From Rhodovastum atsumiense (GTDB lineage: Bacteria; Pseudomonadota; Alphaproteobacteria; Acetobacterales; Acetobacteraceae), in assembly GCA_026225115.1 (NCBI GenBank), contig JAMFSE010000033.1, positions 1 to 44,246 of the forward strand: a stretch of 44,246 bases of DNA, written 5' to 3'. Positions 7,590-15,122 of the stretch are shown piece after piece. The position numbers and the translations under genes were made by a program. Every line of letters begins with the position of its first letter. The first letter of the stretch is position 1. The notes under the pieces are model-generated. The model searched no databases. It was given only the letters and a program-made list of their open reading frames with translations, and was not told the origin of the DNA.

Positions 7590-8650
7590 CGCGGCTCGAG
7601 CGCTACATCGCCTTCTGCGTACTGCGCGCCGTGTTACTGTCCGCGTCCGCACTGGTTGCGTTGTTCACCTTGCTGGAATTTGTCGATCAGCTCGGCGCGG
7701 TGGGGCAGGGGACATATACGCTCGGCGACGCGCTGATCTATGTACTGCTCACCATTCCGGCCCGGGTGATGCAAATCGCGCCGGTGGCAATGCTGCTCGG
7801 CGGCCTTCTCGGCTTCGGACTGCTCGCCCGGCAGTCCGAGCTGATCGTCATGCAAAGTCTTGGCTTATCGGCCGCTCGCATTGTCGGCGCGGTGGTGAAG
7901 CTCGCGGTGCCCGTGGTGATGGTATTATTCCTGAGTGCCGAATTTCTGGTGCCGCCGGCGCAGCAATTGGCGGAGTCCCGGCGGGGTGCTGCCATCGCCG
8001 GCGCTCCGGATTTAAATGTTGCCGGCTTCTGGGCGCAGAAGGACAGAAGTTTTTTATCCGTCCGTGGGCTGCACGGAAACGACCCGCAAGACATCAACAT
8101 CTACGACTTCGCAACCGATGGCAGCCTCATCAGCTCCACCCATGCCGCCACGGCAAAGGTTGAAGCCGGCGGCATCTGGCAGCTGCGCGGCGTGACTGAG
8201 GAGAATGTTGTGAATTCACAATTCAGCGTGCGGCATTTGACGCAGCTCGACTGGCCCGCTTTCATCAACCCGTCTGAAATCCGGCTGCTGATGCTCCCCC
8301 CCGATGCCATGCCGCCGCTTGCTCTGTTCAATTACATCGGCGTGCTGGACAGCCGGCATCAGCAGGCGACCCGCTACCGGCTGCAGCTTTGGGCAACTTT
8401 ATGCATTCCAGCCACGATGCTGGCGATGATCATGATTGCCGCCGCCTTCGTCTTCAACGCGGCGCGGGCGCGCAGCGCCGGCCAGCAGATCATCATCGGC
8501 GGAATCCTCGGTGTCAGCTTTCTCTTTATCCAGCAGATAACTGCCTATCTCGTCCTGATCCTGAATCTTGATCCGGCGCCGGCAACCCTGGCGCTTCCGC
8601 TTCTGTTATCGGCCGCTGCCTTGCTGCAATTTCGCCGGATGCAGCGCTAG
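7586..8650 (+). CDS. LptG-like permease (LptF/LptG family)
   Basis: About 354 aa starting at the ATG at 7586, which overlaps the stop of the LptF-like gene. N-terminal MTRLERYIAFCVLRAVLL leads into the first membrane helix. The conserved region FVDQLGAVGQGTYTLGDAL and the cytoplasmic-loop motif LGFGLLARQSELIVMQSLG, the expected contact with the LptB ATPase, follow. A periplasmic jellyroll domain lies near residues 140-260, then three more membrane helices. Both partners of an ABC permease pair are therefore present, but no lptB-like ATPase gene is in the window, so the ATPase would have to be shared with the main Lpt system or encoded elsewhere. Family call firm; cargo unknown. Confidence 0.8.
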   Translation: MTRLERYIAFCVLRAVLLSASALVALFTLLEFVDQLGAVGQGTYTLGDALIYVLLTIPARVMQIAPVAMLLGGLLGFGLLARQSELIVMQSLGLSAARIVGAVVKLAVPVVMVLFLSAEFLVPPAQQLAESRRGAAIAGAPDLNVAGFWAQKDRSFLSVRGLHGNDPQDINIYDFATDGSLISSTHAATAKVEAGGIWQLRGVTEENVVNSQFSVRHLTQLDWPAFINPSEIRLLMLPPDAMPPLALFNYIGVLDSRHQQATRYRLQLWATLCIPATMLAMIMIAAAFVFNAARARSAGQQIIIGGILGVSFLFIQQITAYLVLILNLDPAPATLALPLLLSAAALLQFRRMQR

Positions 8651-8733
8651 CAACGACAAAGCCTGGTTTGCATCAGCCTAATTTGTCCAGGGCCAAGGTT
8701 TCTGGCACGAATAAAAAAGGGGGGATTAACATC

Positions 8734-10107
8734 ATGTCATCGCAACCAGTCACCACCGGACGGCAGGCGTCACCGCTGGCCAGAATCACCGGCGCATTTG
8801 TGTATATGTTCGAACGTCTGCTACCGGAGCCGTTTGTTTTTGCCGTTCTGCTGACGATACTAACCGCCGTTCTGGCCGCGATCTTTGCACCGAAACACAG
8901 CCTGCCGGAAATACTCACCGGCTGGTACGGCGGTATTTTCCAGATTTTTCCTTTCGCCTTCCAAATGGTTCTGATTTTGGTCACCGGCTACGCGCTTACC
9001 AGTTCGCGCCCGGTTTCAGCGGCGTTGAAAATACTGGCGACGCTGCCGAAAACGCCGGCGCAGGCAGTCGCACTTACCGTGGTGGTGGGTATGGTAACCG
9101 TACTCCTGAACTGGGGGTTCGGCCTTATCGCCTCAGCCGTATTCGCGCGCGAGATCGCCAAGCGGCACCGGCTGGATTTTGCCTGGCTGCTGGCCGGCGC
9201 CTATAGCGGCTTCGTGATGTTTCCGCCCGGGCTTTCCAGCTCGATCGCGCTGGCGCAGGCAACCCCCGGCTCGGCGCTCAACATCGTGCAGAAGCTGACG
9301 GGCAAGCTGATCCCCCTTAACGAGTCGCTTTTGGTACCCTTCAACTATGTGCCGGTGATTATCCTGTTCGTCGTGCTGCCCTTCCTGTTCAGCCGCATGC
9401 AGCCGCCGGATGCGGAAATGCAGCCGGCGGATCAGAGCAGGCTGGAAGCGGAGGACGCGCCGGTCGCGCGGCCGCTGACCATCGGCTTCGGCGGCATGCT
9501 GGACCGCGCCTGGATCCTGAACATCATTCTGGTGGCGGCGGCCTTCGGGTTTCTCGGCATGGAAATGGCCCACGGCACATTCCACCTCGACATCAACTCG
9601 GTGATCCTGATTTTCCTCTCACTCGGTCTGCTGTTGCACTTCACGCCGATCGCCTATGTCGAGGCGATCAACAGCGCCGCGCGCGTCACCGGCTCGCTGC
9701 TGCTGCAATACCCCATCTACGGCGGGATCATGGGCATCATGACCGCCACCGGCCTCGCCGGCGTCATCGCGGAATGGTTCCTGGCATTCTCGACCACGCG
9801 CACTCTGCCGTTCTGGGGCTATATTTCTTCCATCATCATCAGCATTTTCGTGCCCAGCGGCGGCGGCCATTGGGCCGTGCAGGGGCCGTTCATCGTGCCG
9901 GCAGCGGTGGCGCTGCATGTCAATCTGGCAGCCGTGGCCCAGGGCGTCGGCTATGGCGAGGGCGTGGCCAACATGATCCAGCCGTTCTGGGCGCTGCCGC
10001 TGCTGGCCATCGCCGGCATCGGCATGCGCCGGGTGATGGGCTTTACCGTCATCACGTTTTTCGTGTCCTTCGTGGTGTTCGGCGCGTCGATGTTGCTTTT
10101 GGTCTAA
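8734..10107 (+). CDS. AtoE-family short-chain fatty acid transporter
   Basis: A polytopic membrane protein of 457 aa resembling AtoE/TIGR00366 short-chain fatty acid permeases. Features are FVYMFERLLPEPFVFAVLL near the N-terminus, LNWGFGLIASAVFAREIAK, and the conserved C-terminal PSGGGHWAVQGPFIVPAA. The start at 8734 has a strong purine-rich site (AAGGGGGG) about nine bases upstream; the same frame is open earlier without one. It opens a run of acyl-CoA metabolism genes, which fits import of a short or branched carboxylic acid for their use. The exact substrate cannot be read from sequence. It is the first gene after lptG, with an 83-bp gap, and may have its own promoter. Confidence 0.85.
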   Translation: MSSQPVTTGRQASPLARITGAFVYMFERLLPEPFVFAVLLTILTAVLAAIFAPKHSLPEILTGWYGGIFQIFPFAFQMVLILVTGYALTSSRPVSAALKILATLPKTPAQAVALTVVVGMVTVLLNWGFGLIASAVFAREIAKRHRLDFAWLLAGAYSGFVMFPPGLSSSIALAQATPGSALNIVQKLTGKLIPLNESLLVPFNYVPVIILFVVLPFLFSRMQPPDAEMQPADQSRLEAEDAPVARPLTIGFGGMLDRAWILNIILVAAAFGFLGMEMAHGTFHLDINSVILIFLSLGLLLHFTPIAYVEAINSAARVTGSLLLQYPIYGGIMGIMTATGLAGVIAEWFLAFSTTRTLPFWGYISSIIISIFVPSGGGHWAVQGPFIVPAAVALHVNLAAVAQGVGYGEGVANMIQPFWALPLLAIAGIGMRRVMGFTVITFFVSFVVFGASMLLLV

Positions 10108-10145
10108 TAGTTAGACGATAAGGGGGAAAACGACAGGAAGAACCC

Positions 10146-12347
10146 ATGCGGCTTGAGCCGAGTGACGACCAGAAGATGATGCTGGAAAGCTTTGCGCGTT
10201 TTCTCAACGCGGAAAGCTCCATGGCGCGGGTGCGGGCGGCTTTGCCCGTCGGCTTCGACAAGCAACTCTGGACCGGTCTGGCTGAACTTGGCGCGCTTGC
10301 CATGCGCGTTCCTGAAAGTGCGGATGGGCTTGGGCTCGGCCTGTTCGACGCAGCGCTTCTCATGGAAGAGGCGGGGCGCACTCTGGCCTCCGGCCCGCTG
10401 GCTGAAACCATGGTTGCCGCCCGGCTGCTTTCCTTGAGCGACCCGGAAAACAAAACCGGCCTGCGCGACGCCGTCGCCGCCGGCGAGACCGTGATCACCC
10501 TGGCGCTGTTTGATGCCGCAACCTCGCCGATTCAGCTGGTTCCGGGGGGTGCTTGCGCTAACGCGGTCATCTTCCGCAAAGCCGATGAGATCCGGCTGAT
10601 CGCCAATCTGACCCCGGCAGGCGCCGAGCACACAATCGCTTCCACGCCGATCGGCCGCCTGCATTTGGCCGAGGCAGAATCCATCCTGCTGGCCACAGGG
10701 CCGCAGGCCGGCGCGCTGTTTGCGGCGGCGCTGGAGGAGTGGAAGCTGCTCATGGCGGCCGCCCTCATTGGGCTCGCCGCCGAGGCCATCCGCCTCGCCG
10801 CCGCCTATGCCTGTGAGCGAACCCAGTTCGGCCGGGCCATCGGCGGCTACCAGGCCGTCTCGCACCCGCTCGCTGCCCTGATCGCGGAGGTCGATGCCGG
10901 GCGGCTGATGATCTGGCGGACCATCCGCGACATCGCCGATGGCGCGCCGCTGGCTGCCGCCGGCATTTCCACATCCCTCTGGTGGGCCAGCACCACCGCC
11001 GAGAAAGCCGTGGCGCAGGCGCTGCACACATTCGGCGGCTACGGCTTGACGCTGGAATACGACATCCATCTCCACAATCTGCGCGCAAAAGCCTGGCCGC
11101 TGGTGCTGGGCGACCCGAACCGGCTGCTGGATGAGGCTGCCCGGCGGCGCTATGCGGGCGCCGCGACCACGCTACCTGAGCCCGGCCCGGTCAGCATCGA
11201 TTTCGACCTGGGCGATGACGCCGAGACTCTGGCAGCCGAAGTCCACGAATTTTTCCGCAAAAACATCACCCCGGAACTGCGCGCCAAGGCGCATTACTCC
11301 TGGTCAGGCCATGACGCCGGCATCCACCGCAAACTCGCCGAGGCAGGGCTGTTGTTCCTGGCCTGGCCGAAGGAAGCGGGCGGCCGCGGCGCCAGCCGTT
11401 ACGCGGTCGAGGCAGCACTTGAGGCCTGGCATGACAACGAATGGACGGTACACCCGCAAGGCACCGCGAATATCATCGGCTATGTCATGCAACGTTTCGG
11501 CTCCGATACGCTGAAATCCGAAGTCCTGGCCAAGGTCGCCGCCGGCGAGGCAACCTGCTGTCTCGGTTTCAGCGAGCCGCATTCGGGCTCGGATGTGTTT
11601 GCCGCCAAAACCCGTGCCACGCCCGATGGCGATGGCTGGCGGATCGACGGCCAGAAGATGTTCACAACCGGTGCCGAAATCGGCGACTACGTCATCCTGC
11701 TCACCCGCACCGACCCGACCGCCGTCAAGCATCACGGCCTGACCATGTTCATCGTGCCGTTGAAGGCGCCGGGCGTGACTGTTCAGGCAGTGCCGACCTT
11801 CATGGATGAGCGCACCAACATCACCTATTACGACAATGTCTATGTACCGGACGCCTACCGCCTCGGGCCGGCCGGCGGCGGCGCCGGCGTGATGGCCGCC
11901 TCGCTGGAGATCGAGCACGGCATATCCTTCAAGAAACACCACCGCCATATGCTGCGCTCGGCTGAACGCTTCTGCGGCACGACGCTACGGGATGGCCACC
12001 CAATGATCGAGGAGCCGGCAGTGCAAGCCAGGTTGGCCCGGGTTGCCGCCAATGTCATGGCTGCGGACGTGCTGCATTTCCGCGCCATCTGGGCGGCCGA
12101 GGCGAAGAAGCCGGTGCCGGCCGCGGGGCCGGCCTCGAAAATGTTCTCCTCGGAGGCCTACCGCGCCGACTCTCTCGACCTGCTCAACATGACGGCGCCG
12201 GAATCTTTGGCTTTCGCTTCCACCGAGGCCATCGACATCAACCAATGTTTCCGCCACGCCCAGGTCGCAACCGTTTACGGCGGCACCACGGAGGTGCATC
12301 GCAGCATGATTGCCGAGAAACAGCTTGGCCTTCCGCGTACCCGCTGA
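10146..12347 (+). CDS. Double-domain acyl-CoA dehydrogenase
   Basis: At 733 aa this is about twice the usual length: two acyl-CoA dehydrogenase units in tandem. The first (about residues 1-330) has CERTQFGRAIGGYQAVSH and TFGGYGLTLEYDIH. The second (about 345-733) has the complete set: CCLGFSEPHSGSDVFAAKT, DGQKMFTTGAEIGDY and the C-terminal YGGTTEVHRSMIAEKQLGLP. Such proteins introduce an alpha-beta double bond into an acyl-CoA using FAD. Fused or paired dehydrogenases are typical of steroid side-chain and other bulky acyl-CoA substrates. The N-terminal unit looks more divergent and may be structural. A good ribosome site (AGGAAG) precedes the ATG. It sits between an acid transporter and a CmcJ-type oxygenase gene. 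Confidence 0.88.
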   Translation: MRLEPSDDQKMMLESFARFLNAESSMARVRAALPVGFDKQLWTGLAELGALAMRVPESADGLGLGLFDAALLMEEAGRTLASGPLAETMVAARLLSLSDPENKTGLRDAVAAGETVITLALFDAATSPIQLVPGGACANAVIFRKADEIRLIANLTPAGAEHTIASTPIGRLHLAEAESILLATGPQAGALFAAALEEWKLLMAAALIGLAAEAIRLAAAYACERTQFGRAIGGYQAVSHPLAALIAEVDAGRLMIWRTIRDIADGAPLAAAGISTSLWWASTTAEKAVAQALHTFGGYGLTLEYDIHLHNLRAKAWPLVLGDPNRLLDEAARRRYAGAATTLPEPGPVSIDFDLGDDAETLAAEVHEFFRKNITPELRAKAHYSWSGHDAGIHRKLAEAGLLFLAWPKEAGGRGASRYAVEAALEAWHDNEWTVHPQGTANIIGYVMQRFGSDTLKSEVLAKVAAGEATCCLGFSEPHSGSDVFAAKTRATPDGDGWRIDGQKMFTTGAEIGDYVILLTRTDPTAVKHHGLTMFIVPLKAPGVTVQAVPTFMDERTNITYYDNVYVPDAYRLGPAGGGAGVMAASLEIEHGISFKKHHRHMLRSAERFCGTTLRDGHPMIEEPAVQARLARVAANVMAADVLHFRAIWAAEAKKPVPAAGPASKMFSSEAYRADSLDLLNMTAPESLAFASTEAIDINQCFRHAQVATVYGGTTEVHRSMIAEKQLGLPRTR

Positions 12348-12407
12348 CGATGATAACGCAACCGGAATAAGCGGCGCCCAGCAGATGCCGCGTTTAAGGA
12401 GAAAGCG

Positions 12408-13208
12408 ATGAACGAACTCTCGCACAAGCCATTCACCGTCAAAGCGGCATTGAACTTTGCCGCCGACCGGACCAATGGCGGCATCTGGTGCAACACCGAT
12501 ACCAGCCTCATCACCCAGGACCTGACAGGTCTTGAAGTGACCCTGCGGGATGCACGAACATTAACCGAGCCGCCGAAAATCGACCGCGAGGGTTTCGAGC
12601 ATCGCCATGTGCCGATCGAGAATCCGCAATGGGGCAATCCGGAATGGGTCGCGCAAGTCTATGTACCGCATAGTCTTGCGCTGCTGAAGGAAGTCACGGG
12701 CGCTGCCCACGCCGCAGCGCTCTATCCCGGCGTTCTGCTGCGCGACACCGGCAATCCGAAAGCTTCGCCCGCTGCCGAGTTCGTGCATATCGACCAGGAC
12801 CGCACCGCCGCCGAGCTTTTCATCTCGATGTTGCCGGACCAGGACATGCTTAAAAAATATCGGCGTTCGACGATCTTCAACGTCTGGCGCCCGGTCACGC
12901 CGCCGCCGCAGGACATACCGCTGGCACTTTGCGACCAGCGCACGCTTGATCCGGCGGACTGGGTAGTCGGCCGCACCTTGTCGCCGGGCATCGACCCCAT
13001 TCCGTATGTCAGCTCGGTTTTTAATCCGGATCAGAAATGGTACTATTATTCCAATCTGACGACAGATGACGCCATCGTCTTCAAGAATTACGACAGCGAT
13101 CTGGCGGCGCCGCTAGGCTGTCTGCACGGCGCATTCAAATTACCGGACTGCCCCAGCACCGCCGTTCCCCGCGCCAGCGTCGAACTTCGGCTGATGGCCT
13201 TCTTCTAG
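12408..13208 (+). CDS. CmcJ/NvfI-family oxidoreductase (putative Fe(II)/2-oxoglutarate type)
   Basis: A 266 aa protein resembling the CmcJ/NvfI/AsaB group, related to the cephamycin 7-methoxylase partner protein and to fungal oxygenases. Family traits seen are EFVHIDQDRTAAE (an HxD pattern), STIFNVWRPVTPPPQDIPLALCD, the ending VFKNYDSD and the following CLHGAFKLP. The HxD and later His suggest an Fe(II) site, but I did not verify the full triad. AGGAGAAAGCG is a strong ribosome site. It follows the double acyl-CoA dehydrogenase by 60 bases. An oxygenase of this class inside a beta-oxidation-type cluster is unusual and may perform the first hydroxylation or desaturation of the substrate. Reaction unknown. 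Confidence 0.75.
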   Translation: MNELSHKPFTVKAALNFAADRTNGGIWCNTDTSLITQDLTGLEVTLRDARTLTEPPKIDREGFEHRHVPIENPQWGNPEWVAQVYVPHSLALLKEVTGAAHAAALYPGVLLRDTGNPKASPAAEFVHIDQDRTAAELFISMLPDQDMLKKYRRSTIFNVWRPVTPPPQDIPLALCDQRTLDPADWVVGRTLSPGIDPIPYVSSVFNPDQKWYYYSNLTTDDAIVFKNYDSDLAAPLGCLHGAFKLPDCPSTAVPRASVELRLMAFF

Positions 13209-13214
13209 AGCAGC

Positions 13215-13982
13215 CTATTTCCCGGTAAAGATGGGCGGGCGGCGCTCCCTGAAAGCCGCCACGCCCTCGGCGAAATCCGGGGTCAAGGCGGCGGCGCATT
13301 GATTGACCCGCTCGGTCTGCAGGCTCTCTTCGAAACTCTGCGAGAACGCCGAATTCACCTGCTTGCGGATCATCTCCAGCGTGCGGGTCGGCATGGATGC
13401 CAAACGGGTTGCAACCTGCATGGCGCTTTCCTGCAGCGCGTCATCCTCGGCAATCTGCGTGATCAACCCGGCGGCCAAAGCTTCCGCCGCCGGCATCTTG
13501 TCGCCTAGCATCGCCATCTGCATGGCCCTGGCGCGGCCGGCAGCCCGGGCCACCAGCCAGGTGGCGCCACAATCGGGCACCAGCGCGATTTTGGCGAAAC
13601 TCAGCACGAAAGACGCGGAGCGTGCGGCCACGATAATATCGCCGGCAAAGGCCAAGGCCGCCCCGGCACCGGCGGCCACGCCGTTCACCGCCGTCACCAG
13701 CGGCACCGGCGAATTATAGAAGGCCCTGGCCAGCGGGTTGTACAAACTCTCCATCTGCGCGTCATGGCTCAGGCCGCTCTTGGCCCCACTCAGGCTGGCG
13801 CCGGAACAAAAGCCGCGGCCCGCGCCGGTCACCAGAATCGCGCGCGCGCCTTGCGCCACGCAATCGGCCATCACCCGCGGTATTTCGAGCGCCAGTGCAG
13901 CGCTTATGGAATTCAGCTCCTGCGGACGGTTCAGCGTCAGCCGGAAGACATCGCCGATGCGCTCGGTGAGGAGTTCTTCCAT
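13215..13982 (-). CDS. Enoyl-CoA hydratase/isomerase (crotonase family)
   Basis: A 255 aa crotonase. The oxyanion-hole segments are VTGAGRGFCSGASLSG and AVNGVAAGAGAALAFAGD. The following helix has KIALVPDCGATWLVARAAG, where hydratases often carry a catalytic Glu, so isomerase or PaaG-like chemistry is possible. The ATG at 13982 overlaps the stop of the upstream flavoprotein gene (TGATG); a TTG one codon earlier is less likely. It ends the minus-strand operon formed with the flavoprotein and the CoA synthetase, converging on the CmcJ-type gene with only six bases between. It probably hydrates or isomerises an enoyl-CoA of the pathway encoded here. Confidence 0.85.
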   Translation of the reverse strand: MEELLTERIGDVFRLTLNRPQELNSISAALALEIPRVMADCVAQGARAILVTGAGRGFCSGASLSGAKSGLSHDAQMESLYNPLARAFYNSPVPLVTAVNGVAAGAGAALAFAGDIIVAARSASFVLSFAKIALVPDCGATWLVARAAGRARAMQMAMLGDKMPAAEALAAGLITQIAEDDALQESAMQVATRLASMPTRTLEMIRKQVNSAFSQSFEESLQTERVNQCAAALTPDFAEGVAAFRERRPPIFTGK

Positions 13983-15106
13983 CAAACGCCAACCTGGGTC
14001 AGGAACTGCTCGAACGCCTCGGCAAATTCCTGCTTGAAATCCTGCACCACGGCGGTGGCGGATTTCACCGATTCAATCAGTCCGACGCCCTGGCCAGATT
14101 CATAGGTCGCAAGCTTGAACGCGCCCTCCACCCCCGCCTCCGCGGCCCGCAGCGTCTTGTTCAGCGCCGGCACGCAGATCAGCGGCATCAGCGGGAAGGG
14201 CAGGGGTTTGGGCGCATCCGGCGCGTTCCAGGCGGTGTGCCAGGGGCTGTCCAGCAAACGGCACGGTTTTCCCGTACGCGCCCTCGAACGAATGGTGCCC
14301 GACGAGGTCGCTGCGATCATCTTCTCGCGGATCACCGGGCTGGTTTCGGCATCGCTGGTCGCCAGCCAGACCGTGCCGGTCCATACCCCTTGCGCGCCCA
14401 TGGCCATGGCGCCGGCCATCTGGCTGCCGGTGACAATTCCGCCCGCCGCCAGCACCGGCGGCGCACCCAGCCCCGCCACCGCCCGGATCACTTCGGGCAC
14501 CAGCACCATGGTCGCCACATCGCCGCAATGCCCGCCGGCCTCGCCGCCCTGGGCCACAATAATATCCACCCCGGCCTTCGCCTGTTTGATGGCATGCTCC
14601 TTGGTGCCGACCAATGCCGCAACCGGCACGCCCGCCGCCTTGGCGCGCTCGATCATCAGCGGCGGCGCCACGCCCAGCGCATTTGCAATCAGCCGGATCG
14701 GATGCCGAAGCGCGATGTCGAGCAACCGCTCCGCTTCATCAGGTGCGGTCGGCGGCACGCGCTGGCGGATCACCTCGTCAGGGCGGATTTTCACATCGTG
14801 CCAGTCCAGCAAATCCACCACAAAATCCACATGCCCGGCCGGAATTGCGGCGGAAAAATCATCCATCGTCATGCCGGGTGCCGCCGATTGCGTCGCCGGA
14901 AACAGAATATCCACGCCGTAGGGCTTGCCGTCGACATGCGCATCGATCCAGGCCAGTTCCGCCTCCAGCTCGTGCGATCCATAGGAGCTGCAGCCGAGCA
15001 CGCCAAACCCGCCCGCGCGGCTGACGGCGGCAACAACATCCCGGCAATGGCTGAAAGCAAATAGCGGAAATTCCGCGCCGGTGAGCCGGCAGAGTGCGTT
15101 ATCCAT
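13982..15106 (-). CDS. Nitronate monooxygenase / 2-nitropropane dioxygenase-type flavoprotein
   Basis: A TIM-barrel FMN protein of 374 aa in the NPD/NMO family. The N-terminus holds AVSRAGGFGVLG. The FMN phosphate-binding region reads GGEAGGHCGDVATMVLVPEV, then PPVLAAGGIVTGSQMAGAM and GAQGVWTGTVWLAT. The start has a near-perfect AAGGAGG ribosome site. It is translationally coupled to the crotonase downstream and follows an acyl-CoA synthetase gene by 16 bases. Many members found in fatty-acid-catabolism operons have no demonstrated nitronate activity and may act as enoyl-CoA reductases or other flavoenzymes. I therefore take the name as a family label. The setting suggests an acyl-CoA or small organic substrate. 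Confidence 0.82.
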   Translation of the reverse strand: MDNALCRLTGAEFPLFAFSHCRDVVAAVSRAGGFGVLGCSSYGSHELEAELAWIDAHVDGKPYGVDILFPATQSAAPGMTMDDFSAAIPAGHVDFVVDLLDWHDVKIRPDEVIRQRVPPTAPDEAERLLDIALRHPIRLIANALGVAPPLMIERAKAAGVPVAALVGTKEHAIKQAKAGVDIIVAQGGEAGGHCGDVATMVLVPEVIRAVAGLGAPPVLAAGGIVTGSQMAGAMAMGAQGVWTGTVWLATSDAETSPVIREKMIAATSSGTIRSRARTGKPCRLLDSPWHTAWNAPDAPKPLPFPLMPLICVPALNKTLRAAEAGVEGAFKLATYESGQGVGLIESVKSATAVVQDFKQEFAEAFEQFLTQVGV

Positions 15107-15122
15107 GAAAATTCCTCCTTAA

